From: Phytopseudomonas argentinensis
GTDB taxonomy: Bacteria > Pseudomonadota > Gammaproteobacteria > Pseudomonadales > Pseudomonadaceae
NCBI RefSeq assembly: GCF_900113905.1
Contig: NZ_FORC01000001.1
Coordinates: forward strand, 1 to 64,000
DNA length: 64,000 nucleotides
Direction of reading: 5' to 3'
This document shows, in pieces, positions 26,658-34,974 of the stretch (positions within the stretch are counted from its first letter, which is position 1; the number at the start of each line of letters is the position of its first letter). The notes below the pieces were generated by a model, which was not told the origin of the DNA, ran no database searches, and saw only the letters and a program-made list of their open reading frames with translations. A program made the position numbers and the translations under genes.

Positions 26658-28919
26658 ATGCTACTTGCAACCGATCTTGATGGAACCTTTCTCGCTGGCG
26701 ATCCCGAGGATCGTCTCAGCCTTTACCAGACCATCGCCGCCCACCCGGAAATTCAGCTGGCCTACGTCACCGGTCGCAGCCTTGAAGCGGTGCTGCCGCT
26801 GCTGGCCGATCCGACCTTGCCACAACCGGACTTCATCATCGCCGACGTCGGCGCCACCTTCGTGCATGGCGACACCCTGCAACCGATCCAGCAGCTGCAG
26901 AGCCAGGTCGATGCCCGCTGGCCGGGTGAAAACCAGGTCGCTCAAGCTCTGGAAGGTTTCGGCCTGGAGCGCCAGGACGTCCCCCAGGCACGCCGCTGCT
27001 CCTACTTCTGCACGCCGGAACAGGCTGCCGACCCGGCATTGGCCCAGGTTGCAGAAACCCTAGGTTGCGATCTGCTGTATTCCGCGGATCGCTACCTCGA
27101 CTTTCTGCCCAAAGGCATCAACAAGGGCACCAGCCTGAAGGCGCTGGTCGACTGGCTGGAAATCGACGATGACCAAGTATTGGCCTGTGGCGATACCCTC
27201 AATGACCTGAACATGCTCGATGGCACTTACAAGGGCGTCTGCGTCGGCCACTCGGAACCCAAGCTGCTCAAGGCCACCGAGCACCAGTCGTGGATCCTCC
27301 AGGCGGACCGCCCCGGCTGCGGCGGCATTCTGCAGGCCTTCGTGCATTTCGGCTTTCTCGGCGAGCACGGCATCGCCGCCGAGAAACGCAGCGCCACCAA
27401 GCCAGGCCGTGCAGAGCTGGTGATGGTCTATCACCGTCTGCCCTATGAGGAATACCGCGGCGCGGACGGCAAGGTACAACGCCGCCGCCCGACCTCGCCC
27501 AACGGCATCATCCCGACCCTGATGAGCTTCTTCGGTGATTCGCGCCCGGGCTCCTGGGTCGCCTGGGCGGTCGACGAGGAAGGCGACGAGACATTCGAAA
27601 CCCACACCACCGTAGACGCCGAGCGCTACCCGAAACTCACCGCCGCGCGGGTGGCGCTGAGCAAGAGGGAAGTCGACATCTTCTACAAGCGCTTCTCCAA
27701 GGAAGCCTTCTGGCCGACGCTGCACACCTTCTGGGAGCGCGCCCGCTTCGAGGAGGATGACTGGCAGGTGTTCCTCAGGGTCAACCGCGCCTTCGCCGAA
27801 CGCACCGCCAAGGAAGCTGCAGAAGGCGCCGTGGTCTGGCTGCACGACTACAACCTGTGGATGGTACCGGTCTATTTGCGCGAACTGCGCCCGGACCTGC
27901 GCATCGCCTTCTTCCACCACACCTACTTCCCCTCGGCCGACGTATTCAACGTGCTGCCGTGGCGCCGACAGATCATCGGCAGCCTGCTGCAATGCGACTA
28001 CATCGGCTTTCATATCCCGCGCCAGGTGGAAAATTTCGTCGACGTGGCCCGTGGCGTCACCCCACTGCAAATCGTCAGCCGGCAGAACTGCGCACCGCGC
28101 TTCGTCACCTATGGCTGCGCCGTGGGCCTGGAGCGCATGACCACCGCCGTGGACACAGGCAGCCGGGTGGTCAAACTCGGCGCCCACCCGGTTGGCCTGG
28201 ATATCGACCGCGTGCGCAACGCCTTGGCCCAGGAAAAAACCCGCGAGCAGATGGCTCATCTGCGCGAAGAACTACGTGGCATCAAGCTGGTGCTGTCGGT
28301 CGAACGCCTGGATTACACCAAGGGTATCCTCGAAAAACTCCAGGCCTACGAGCGCCTGCTGGCCGACAACCCCGAGCTGCACAAGAAGATAACCCTGGTC
28401 AGCATCTGCGTGCCGGCAGCCCGTGAAATGACCATCTACGACGAGCTGCAAGCGCAGATCGAACAGGCAGTTGGACGCATCAACGGCCGCTTCGCGCGGA
28501 TCGGCTGGACGCCGGTGCAGTTTTTCTTCCGCAGCTTTCCGTTCGACGAGGTGGTGGCCTGGTACGCCATGGCCGACGTGATGTGGATCACCCCGCTGCG
28601 CGACGGCCTCAATCTGGTGGCCAAGGAATTCGTCGCCACCCAGGGGCTGACCGATGGCCAGGGGGTGCTGGCCCTGTCGGAATTCGCCGGTGCCGCCGCC
28701 GAGCTCAAGGGCGCGCTGCTGACCAACCCGCACGACACCGCCGACCTGGCGCAAACCTGCTACCTGGCGCTGAACATGCCCAAGGCCGAAGCCCGTGCTC
28801 GGCTGCGCGAGCTGTTCGATATCGTCAGCTACAACGACATCCGCCGCTGGGGCGACGAGTTCCTGGCCGGCGTGGCAGAGCCGGAGCCCGAGACAGTGCT
28901 GAAGCTGGCGGCAGGCTGA
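26658..28919 (+). CDS. ggpPS: Bifunctional glucosylglycerol-phosphate synthase/phosphatase
   Basis: A 753-residue fusion. Residues 1-240 are a HAD phosphatase (LLATDLDGTFL with the DxD pair, CGDTLNDLNML as motif IV). Residues from about 255 to 745 are a family 20 glycosyltransferase (VVWLHDYNLWMVP, LSVERLDYTKGILEKLQAY, ITPLRDGLNLVAKEF). A HAD-first, GT20-second order is known for the GgpPS enzymes of Stenotrophomonas and Pseudomonas, which make the compatible solute glucosylglycerol from ADP-glucose and glycerol-3-phosphate. Trehalose-6-phosphate synthase fusions have the opposite order, so that reading is less likely. It suggests growth under salt or drought stress. Confidence 0.87.
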   Translation: MLLATDLDGTFLAGDPEDRLSLYQTIAAHPEIQLAYVTGRSLEAVLPLLADPTLPQPDFIIADVGATFVHGDTLQPIQQLQSQVDARWPGENQVAQALEGFGLERQDVPQARRCSYFCTPEQAADPALAQVAETLGCDLLYSADRYLDFLPKGINKGTSLKALVDWLEIDDDQVLACGDTLNDLNMLDGTYKGVCVGHSEPKLLKATEHQSWILQADRPGCGGILQAFVHFGFLGEHGIAAEKRSATKPGRAELVMVYHRLPYEEYRGADGKVQRRRPTSPNGIIPTLMSFFGDSRPGSWVAWAVDEEGDETFETHTTVDAERYPKLTAARVALSKREVDIFYKRFSKEAFWPTLHTFWERARFEEDDWQVFLRVNRAFAERTAKEAAEGAVVWLHDYNLWMVPVYLRELRPDLRIAFFHHTYFPSADVFNVLPWRRQIIGSLLQCDYIGFHIPRQVENFVDVARGVTPLQIVSRQNCAPRFVTYGCAVGLERMTTAVDTGSRVVKLGAHPVGLDIDRVRNALAQEKTREQMAHLREELRGIKLVLSVERLDYTKGILEKLQAYERLLADNPELHKKITLVSICVPAAREMTIYDELQAQIEQAVGRINGRFARIGWTPVQFFFRSFPFDEVVAWYAMADVMWITPLRDGLNLVAKEFVATQGLTDGQGVLALSEFAGAAAELKGALLTNPHDTADLAQTCYLALNMPKAEARARLRELFDIVSYNDIRRWGDEFLAGVAEPEPETVLKLAAG

Positions 28920-28935
28920 AGCAAGGCAGTATATC

Positions 28936-29017
28936 TGTGGGAGCGGGCGGGGACGCCCAGTCCATGCCCGCGAAGCTTTTCGGGCGCATGGACTAGGCGT
29001 CCCCGCGCCCTCCCACA
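28936..29017. repeat. REP-like long hairpin
   Basis: TGTGGGAGCGGGCGGGGACG at the left mirrors CGTCCCCGCGCCCTCCCACA at the right, with an inner GTCCATGC/GCATGGAC pair, giving a hairpin of about 80 bases. It lies 16 bases past the ggpPS stop and could stabilise or end the transcript. Confidence 0.75.
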
Positions 29018-29117
29018 AATGCTGCTCTAGTCCAAGATCGCGAAGCGCTGCTCTGCGAGGCAGCCAACAACCAGCACCTGATATGCTGCGCGCCATCGCA
29101 AGAACGAGACACGCAGC

Positions 29118-29882
29118 ATGAAAGATATCCTGATCATCGGCATCGGCGCCGGTGACCCCGACTACCTCACCACCCAGGCGATCAAGGCACTCAACCGCGC
29201 CGACGTGTTCTTCATCCTCGACAAGGGTGAAGCCAAGGACAAGCTGATCGCCTTGCGCCGCCTGATCCTCGAACGCTATATCGAGCCGGGCCGCTGCTAC
29301 CGCCTCCTCGAAGCGACCAACCCGGAACGCGAGCGTAACGTGGTGGACTACGACGCCAGTATCGACAGCCTGAACCGCGACAAGCAGGCGGTGTTCGAGC
29401 AATTGCTCGGGCAATTGCAGGACGGCGAAACCGGGGCCTTCCTGGTCTGGGGCGACCCTGCTCTTTACGACAGCACCCTGCGCATTCTCGACGGCGTGAT
29501 TGCCGGCGGCATGGCCCTCGAATATGAAGTGATCCCCGGCATCACCAGCGTGCAGGCCCTCACCGCGCGCCACCGTATTCCCCTGAACCAGATTGGCCGT
29601 GCCGTGCAGATCACCACCGGCCGGCGCCTGCGTGAAGGCTGGCCAGAGGGCGTCGATAGCGTGGTGGTTATGCTCGATGCTCAGGACAGCTACCGCCAGG
29701 TGATCGACGAAGACCTGAACATCTACTGGGGCGCCTATGTCGGCACGCCAGACGAGATTCTGATATCAGGCAGGCTGGCCGAGGTCGCCGAACAGATCGC
29801 CACGACCCGCGCCGCCGCGCGCCAGGCCAACGGCTGGATCATGGACAGCTATCTGCTGCGCCGCGGCGGGCGGGAGGCCTGA
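29118..29882 (+). CDS. cobF: Precorrin-6A synthase (deacetylating), CobF
   Basis: A 254-residue tetrapyrrole methylase (MKDILIIGIGAGDPDYLT start, GDPALYDSTLRIL, EVIPGITSVQALTARHRIPL). CobF uses S-adenosylmethionine to methylate C-1 and remove the acetyl group of precorrin-5 in the aerobic cobalamin pathway. No other cobalamin gene is in view and no cobalamin riboswitch is apparent in the 98-base region upstream after the REP element, so it is an orphan copy. Length agrees with the family. Confidence 0.93.
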   Translation: MKDILIIGIGAGDPDYLTTQAIKALNRADVFFILDKGEAKDKLIALRRLILERYIEPGRCYRLLEATNPERERNVVDYDASIDSLNRDKQAVFEQLLGQLQDGETGAFLVWGDPALYDSTLRILDGVIAGGMALEYEVIPGITSVQALTARHRIPLNQIGRAVQITTGRRLREGWPEGVDSVVVMLDAQDSYRQVIDEDLNIYWGAYVGTPDEILISGRLAEVAEQIATTRAAARQANGWIMDSYLLRRGGREA

Positions 29883-30277
29883 CTGCAGACTCGCAGATAT
29901 CGCCCGTCTGCTGGCTGCCGCGTGGCAATTCGATCACAGGAAGGCAAAAGCGGACGCTGAGCAGGGCTTTGTGGGAGAGGCTTTAGCCTCGATTTTGCCT
30001 GGCTAGGCGTCAAGAGCTCGGGGCTAAAGCCCCTCCCACGAGATCGCAAAGGCCAGTATTTAGCATCCGGCCAGGCGACTTTTTTCAAGCTGGCCGATCG
30101 AGAACATCGCCTCAGGTGTAGGGTGGATGGCGCTTTTCTCATCCACCATTGCGATCACAGAATCGTGAGCGGTGGAGCGGCTGGTGAGCAGAGTTTATTT
30201 TGTAGGAGCGGCCGCTTACGCCACATAATGGCCTGCCAGACGCCCTGTGATTCGGGCTGACGAATAGTAGAAATCGC
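29883..30277. repeat. Repeat-rich intergenic region, no gene
   Basis: The 395 bases between convergent cobF and prmB contain a REP-like palindrome at 29971-30039 (GTGGGAGAGGCTTTAGCC against GGCTAAAGCCCCTCCCAC). A GGTGGATG/CATCCACC hairpin lies at 30122-30147, and at about 30199 there is a half element starting TGTAGGAGCGGCC. No convincing open reading frame is present. It may act as a bidirectional transcript end. Confidence 0.65.
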
Positions 30278-31204
30278 TCAGATACGCTCGCGAAACAGCG
30301 CCTGATGCTCCCGGCACTGCTCGGCCGAGAGCATGAACACGCCATGGCCGCCGCGGGCGAAGTCCAGCCAGGCGAAATCCACTTCCGGATACAACGCCTC
30401 GACATGCACCTGGCTGTTGCCGACTTCGACGATCAGCAAGCCCTTGTCAGTCAGGTGATCGGCCGCTTCGGCGAGCATGCGGCGGACCAGATCCAGGCCA
30501 TCGTCGCCACAGGCCAGGCCCATTTCCGGCTCGTGCCCGTACTCGGCCGGCATGTCGGCGAAATCTTCGGCATCCACATAGGGCGGGTTGGAGACGATCA
30601 GGTCGAAACGCTGGCCCGGCAGCCCGGCGAAACCATCGCCCTGCACGGTGTACACGCGCTCTTCGAGGCCATGACGTTCGATGTTGCGGTTGGCTACTTC
30701 CAGCGCCTCGAAGGACAGGTCACCGAGCACCACCTCGGCGTCGAGAAACTCATAGGCGCAGGCAATGCCGATGCAGCCCGAGCCAGTGCACAGATCGAGA
30801 ATTCGCGCCGGCTCGCTGGCCAGCCAGGGGCTGAAGCGTTGTTCGATCAGCTCGCCAATCGGTGAACGGGGCACCAGCACACGCTCGTCGACGATGAACG
30901 GCAGGCCACAAAACCACGCCTCGCCGAGCAGGTAGGCAGTTGGTACGCGCTCCTCGATGCGGCGCTTGAGCAAACCTTGCAGATGCAGGTGCTCGTCGTC
31001 CTCGAGGCGGCAATCCAGGTAGCTGTCGGCGATTTCCCAGGGCAGGTGCAAGGCGCCCAGCACCAACTGGCGCGCTTCGTCCCAGGCATTGTCGGTGCCG
31101 TGCCCGAAGAACAGTTCTTCTGCCTGAAAACGGCTCACCGCCCAACGAATGTAGTCACGCAGGGTGCGCAGGCGGGTATTCAGGGCTGGGCGGGCATCGG
31201 TCAC
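30278..31204 (-). CDS. prmB: Ribosomal protein L3 N5-glutamine methyltransferase
   Basis: A 308-residue class I methyltransferase of the HemK/PrmB group. The SAM-binding [19 protein letters not shown] is at about residue 135, and the NPPY active-site motif that binds the glutamine side chain is in [14 protein letters not shown]. The N-terminal helical domain ([25 protein letters not shown]) is typical of PrmB rather than PrmC. It methylates Gln of ribosomal protein L3. It is divergent from the cysteine-hydrolase-like gene at 31430. Confidence 0.94.
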   Translation of the reverse strand: MTDARPALNTRLRTLRDYIRWAVSRFQAEELFFGHGTDNAWDEARQLVLGALHLPWEIADSYLDCRLEDDEHLHLQGLLKRRIEERVPTAYLLGEAWFCGLPFIVDERVLVPRSPIGELIEQRFSPWLASEPARILDLCTGSGCIGIACAYEFLDAEVVLGDLSFEALEVANRNIERHGLEERVYTVQGDGFAGLPGQRFDLIVSNPPYVDAEDFADMPAEYGHEPEMGLACGDDGLDLVRRMLAEAADHLTDKGLLIVEVGNSQVHVEALYPEVDFAWLDFARGGHGVFMLSAEQCREHQALFRERI

Positions 31205-31429
31205 AGCAGGGCTCCGGGCAAAAGCGTTAGTCTAGCAGGCCGGCCGTGGCATTCCAGCGCCGCCAAAGGGATTACCACGGTAAGGCACGCCTACCGCCAA
31301 CCGCGAGCTGAAACGATTCTGCTCGTATCGCCGGGCCTGGGCGCAGCAATACCAGTAACACAGAGGTTCACAGCGGCGTCATAGAGGCGGACAATATGCC
31401 CCGTTAACCGCGCCAGCAAGGAGTCGTAC

Positions 31430-32029
31430 ATGTCGTCCCACCCGCAAACCTTCTATCAGCTCACCGGCCGTGGCCATGCCCCCGCCAACCTGAGCAATGC
31501 GACCCTGCTGGTCATCGATGCCCAGGAAGAGTATCGCAGCGGCGTGGTGCAACTGCCCGGCCTCGACGCTGCCCTGGTGGAGATTGCCAAGCTGCTCGAC
31601 GCGGTGCGCGCCCAGGGCGGCGCCATCGTGCATATCAAGCACCTGGGCATTCCCGGTGGCCTGCTCGACCCGCGTGGCCCACGCGGTGCGCACCTGCCGG
31701 AAGTGGCACCGCTGCCCGGCGAAATCGTCGTCGAGAAGCGCATGCCGAACGCCTTTTCCGGCACCGAGCTGCATGAGAAGCTGCAATCGCTCGGCCATCT
31801 GGATCTGATCGTCTGTGGTTTCATGACCCACTCGAGCATCAGCACCACCATCCGTGCCACCAAGGATTACGGCTACCGCTGCACCGTGGTCGATGCTGCC
31901 TGCGCCACTCGCGACCTGCCGACCCCGGACGGCAAGGTGATCAGCGCCGCCGAAATGCACCGCGTGGAAATGATCGCCCTGGCCGACAACTTTGCCGCCT
32001 GGGTGCCAGACGCCAACGCCCTGCTGTAA
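31430..32029 (+). CDS. Isochorismatase-fold hydrolase lacking the usual Cys
   Basis: A 199-residue protein of the isochorismatase/cysteine hydrolase superfamily. The Asp of LLVIDAQEEYRSG and the Lys of VVEKRMPNAFSGTEL fit two members of the D-K-C triad. The third segment reads CGFMTHSSISTTIRATKDYGY: where nicotinamidase-type enzymes have Cys (T-D/H-x-C-V), this protein has Ser. It may therefore act like true isochorismatases, which lack that Cys, or be a different activity. It lies in a rightward run before a small membrane protein and an Smr protein. A short palindromic repeat follows directly. Confidence 0.87.
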   Translation: MSSHPQTFYQLTGRGHAPANLSNATLLVIDAQEEYRSGVVQLPGLDAALVEIAKLLDAVRAQGGAIVHIKHLGIPGGLLDPRGPRGAHLPEVAPLPGEIVVEKRMPNAFSGTELHEKLQSLGHLDLIVCGFMTHSSISTTIRATKDYGYRCTVVDAACATRDLPTPDGKVISAAEMHRVEMIALADNFAAWVPDANALL

Positions 32030-32033
32030 AAAG

Positions 32034-32091
32034 CTGTTCACGATCTGCTGCGCGGTTTTGCCGTGTATCGCGCTCGCGAGATCGTGAACAG
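32034..32091. repeat. Short palindromic element, perfect 13-bp arms
   Basis: CTGTTCACGATCT at 32034-32046 and AGATCGTGAACAG at 32079-32091 are exact inverted repeats. The sequence ACGATCTGCTGCGCG and the right end CTCGCGAGATCGTGAAC match the larger element at 24543-24691, so this looks like an internally deleted member. It starts 4 bases past the preceding stop. Confidence 0.72.
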
Positions 32092-32175
32092 GTTGCAAGC
32101 CCCTCGACGCCGCGTTGTTTGAACCCGCTACTACACTGCCAGTCATAGCGAGAAGATCCTTCAAGGAATTAGCGC

Positions 32176-32499
32176 ATGAAGCAAACCGACGGTTTCAACG
32201 CCAGCCACCTGCGCCCTAGACGCCCGGGCAACTGGCGATTGCGCTTTGCCGCTTACCTGACGGCACTGTTCGCGGTGTTCGGCATTCTGCTCATGATGGC
32301 GGGCACGGCAACCCTGCTGGGCCGCCCGCCAGCACTGGGCAATCTCAACGACTCGACAAGCGACGCCAGCATGCTGCTGGTGCTCGGTCTGATCCTGTTC
32401 TGGGGCGGCGTGGTGGGCTGGCGCAAATCACGTCGGCGCATGCGCCAGCGCAAGATGGACCTGGCCATGTCTCCTCACCTGATGAAGAAACGCGACTGA
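32176..32499 (+). CDS. Small two-helix membrane protein, function unknown
   Basis: A 107-residue protein with a basic N-terminus (RPRRPGNWRLRF), two predicted membrane helices at about residues 24-46 and 67-83, and a very basic tail (RKSRRRMRQRKMD), suggesting cytoplasmic termini. I do not recognise a family. The ATG at 32176 follows AAGGAATT. It lies 48 bases before the Smr gene in the same direction and probably shares a transcript with it. Confidence 0.75.
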   Translation: MKQTDGFNASHLRPRRPGNWRLRFAAYLTALFAVFGILLMMAGTATLLGRPPALGNLNDSTSDASMLLVLGLILFWGGVVGWRKSRRRMRQRKMDLAMSPHLMKKRD

Positions 32500-32547
32500 C
32501 CCGCCCTGCTGCGCTTGGTAGAATTGGTGCCCCGTGCGGAGGCTCCG

Positions 32548-33105
32548 ATGCAAGACGACGATCTATCCCTGTTCAAAGCCCAGCTGCAAGGCGTCAAGCC
32601 GATCAAGCACGATCGCGCCGACACCGGCAAACCGAAGAGCGACCGCGCGCGCCTGGCTACCCTGCGCCAGGCGGCCACGCAACGTACCGATACCCTCAAG
32701 GTCGATGGCCTGTCCGATCAGTTCGTCATTGATGTCGGTGCCGAGGACCCGCTGTACTGGGCTGGCAATGGCGTGCAGGACGGCCAGATGCGCAAGCTCA
32801 AGCTCGGCCAGATCCCCTTCGACGGCAGCCTCGACCTGCACGGCATGAACGTCGAGAAGGCCCGCGATACGCTCTGGGAATTTCTCGCCGAGGCGACCAA
32901 GCTGGAAATCCGCTGCGTACGGGTGACCCACGGCAAGGCAGTGCGCACAGATGGCCGCAAGCCGATGATCAAGAGCCACGTCAACACCTGGCTGCGCCAG
33001 CACCCGCAGGTATTGGGCTTCGCCTCCTGCGTGGCCAAGCACGGTGGCACCGGCGCGGTTTACGTGATGCTCAAGCGCACCATGATGGACGGCCGCGACG
33101 AGTGA
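32548..33105 (+). CDS. Smr-domain protein (SmrA/YdaL-like)
   Basis: A 185-residue protein with a C-terminal Smr domain: SLDLHGMNVEKARDTLWEFL (LDLHG motif) and VRVTHGKAVRTDGRKPMIKS (HG motif). The N-terminal half is charged and probably disordered. Smr domains are nicking nucleases or RNA-cleaving modules in several systems. The ATG at 32548 has CGGAGG seven bases upstream; the longer frame from 32515 is rejected. It is the last gene before a strong bidirectional terminator. Confidence 0.9.
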   Translation: MQDDDLSLFKAQLQGVKPIKHDRADTGKPKSDRARLATLRQAATQRTDTLKVDGLSDQFVIDVGAEDPLYWAGNGVQDGQMRKLKLGQIPFDGSLDLHGMNVEKARDTLWEFLAEATKLEIRCVRVTHGKAVRTDGRKPMIKSHVNTWLRQHPQVLGFASCVAKHGGTGAVYVMLKRTMMDGRDE

Positions 33106-33159
33106 CGGCCTGAAGGCGAAGGCGCCTGCCGGCTCGCCCGTTGCGAAGCGCGGGCCATA

Positions 33160-33186
33160 AAAAACCCGGCTCAAGGCCGGGTTTTT
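33160..33186. terminator. Bidirectional rho-independent terminator
   Basis: AAAAACCCGGC and GCCGGGTTTTT form an 11-bp stem with loop TCAAG. A and T tracts on either side let it work for the rightward Smr gene and the leftward efp gene, which converge here. Confidence 0.92.
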
Positions 33187-33205
33187 CACATCGCAAGCCT
33201 GACGA

Positions 33206-33778
33206 TCAGACCGGCGCCTTGGCGCGGGACTTGTACTCGCCGGTGCGGGTGTCGATCTCGATCCAGTCGCCGATTTCGCAGAAGTCAGCCACTTTCACTT
33301 CGGTACCGTTGTTCAGCTTGGCAGGCTTCATCACCTTGCCGGAGGTGTCGCCACGGGCGGAACCTTCGGTGTAGGCCAGCTGACGCACGATGGTGGTCGG
33401 CAGGTCGACGGAGATCACTTTGCCTTCGAAGAACACCGCTTCGCAGACGTCGTTCATGCCTTCTTCGATGAACGGCAGAACGCTTTCCAGGTCTTCGGCG
33501 CGCAGCTCGTAGGAGTTGTACTCCGGATCCATGAACACGTAGTCGTCGCCGCTGATGTAGGACAGGTTCACTTCCTTGCGCTCAAGGATGACCGGCTCCA
33601 TCTTGTCGTCGGCTTTGTAGACGGTTTCAGTCTTCGAGCCGTTCATCAGGTTCTTCAGCTTCATCTTGACGATGGCGCTGTTACGACCGGACTTGGTGAA
33701 CTCGGCCTTCTGGATCAGCCATGGCTGGCCATCGATCAGGGCCACGCTGTTAGGCTTCATTTCTTGTGCGGTTTTCAT
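33206..33778 (-). CDS. efp: Elongation factor P
   Basis: A 190-residue EF-P that relieves ribosome stalling at polyproline stretches. The domain I loop reads TKSGRNSA, with Arg at position 32, the residue that Pseudomonas-type EF-P carries and that EarP rhamnosylates; lysine occupies this place in the lysyl-modified class. All three beta-barrel domains are present, ending [21 protein letters not shown]. It lies directly downstream of earP, 46 bases away on the same strand. Confidence 0.97.
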   Translation of the reverse strand: MKTAQEMKPNSVALIDGQPWLIQKAEFTKSGRNSAIVKMKLKNLMNGSKTETVYKADDKMEPVILERKEVNLSYISGDDYVFMDPEYNSYELRAEDLESVLPFIEEGMNDVCEAVFFEGKVISVDLPTTIVRQLAYTEGSARGDTSGKVMKPAKLNNGTEVKVADFCEIGDWIEIDTRTGEYKSRAKAPV

Positions 33779-33824
33779 ACGAATATCCGGAGCTGAATGG
33801 ATTTACAAAATTCGAGGCCGCGTA

Positions 33825-34949
33825 TCATAGCCAATTTCGGTAAAACTGCACCAGCGCCGTGGCAAGATCTGCACGTACCGCCTGGCGCCTGGCCCATTCC
33901 CGGGCATGACTGGCCAGTTCTTCGGCGTGTCGCTGCCAGGCGGCCCAGGCCGGCACCATGTCGTCGCCGGCGTTCCAGGCGCGCCACACCGCGCGCAATG
34001 CCGCCTGGGCCTGGTCTGAAAGCCCCTGGCAATAAAGGGCCATGAAGGCCTCGAGCTTGTCCCAGTGGGCATCTTCCTGTTGCGCATAGATATGCCAGAC
34101 CAGCGGCCGCCCGGCCCACTGAGCGCGCACGAAGGAATCCTCGCCACGCACCAGATTGAGGTCACAGCACCAGAGCAACGCGTCGTACTGATCCTGCTGC
34201 ATGAACGGCAGCACCTGAACGCTCAGGGAGCCGCGCCGCATGACCTGGCCAGGCTCGATGAGCGACCCTGCCCAATGCTGCAAATCACCAAGAATCCGCC
34301 CTTCCGGCACCAGTAGATGGGTGGGCGCGTCATCGCCGGCCAGGGCATCCAGCCAGCCGGCAAGCGCAACGTTCTCGTAGGCGAACAGGGAAACCAGCCG
34401 CGCGTTGGCGGCTGGCGTGATGCCCAGCGAGGCGAGAAACCCTGCACAGGCCTCATCATCGCCCTGCAGCCCGTCCCGCGCGGCAAGCAGCCCACGCTCA
34501 CGCAGCAGCCCGCCGGTGCCGGCGGTGAATCCGGGAAAGAAGAAGAACTTCTGCTGGCCGTTGCCCTGCATCGACGGCAGGCCATGGCAGCCTTCGACCC
34601 AGCTCTCGGCGCTCAGATATTCCAGATTCAGCCAGAGCACCGGCGTCTCGCGCGCCGACATTGCCACCACGTAGTCGGCAGGCAACTCGCAGGCAAAGGC
34701 TTCGATTACCACGTCGGCTGGCTCGATTGCCTGCCAGGCCTGCACCCAGTGACGCACCTCGACGCCGTTCAACCACTGACAGCTCAACCTGGCATCGGCC
34801 TGCAGGCAGATACGCACCAGCGCCGCCAGGTCATCGACCCACAGGCGCACCGCGGCGCCCTGCTCGGCCACCAGCTGCCGCGCCAGGCGCCAGGTCACGC
34901 CAATGTCGCCATAGTTGTCGACGACGCGGCAAAAAATGTCCCACTTCAT
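33825..34949 (-). CDS. earP: EF-P arginine rhamnosyltransferase EarP
   Basis: A 374-residue GT-B glycosyltransferase, the EarP type, which transfers L-rhamnose from dTDP-rhamnose to Arg32 of EF-P. The N-terminal WDIFCRVVDNYGDIGVTWRL carries the conserved Asp residues of the active site, and LVRGEDSFVRAQWAGRPLVWH in the C-terminal domain is the donor-binding signature. It lies next to efp, the usual pairing. The upstream MFS gene ends only 25 bases before its start, so they may share a transcript. Confidence 0.95.
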   Translation of the reverse strand: MKWDIFCRVVDNYGDIGVTWRLARQLVAEQGAAVRLWVDDLAALVRICLQADARLSCQWLNGVEVRHWVQAWQAIEPADVVIEAFACELPADYVVAMSARETPVLWLNLEYLSAESWVEGCHGLPSMQGNGQQKFFFFPGFTAGTGGLLRERGLLAARDGLQGDDEACAGFLASLGITPAANARLVSLFAYENVALAGWLDALAGDDAPTHLLVPEGRILGDLQHWAGSLIEPGQVMRRGSLSVQVLPFMQQDQYDALLWCCDLNLVRGEDSFVRAQWAGRPLVWHIYAQQEDAHWDKLEAFMALYCQGLSDQAQAALRAVWRAWNAGDDMVPAWAAWQRHAEELASHAREWARRQAVRADLATALVQFYRNWL

Positions 34950-34974
34950 CGCTGCCCTTCCTTAATTGGCCAGA

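Noticed and set aside
26658..28919. Trehalose-6-phosphate synthase/phosphatase
   Set aside because: GT20 motifs are shared, but the HAD domain comes first and the sequence matches the GgpPS type.
29883..30277. CRISPR-like repeat array
   Set aside because: The repeats are inverted palindromes of several families without regular spacing or unique spacers.
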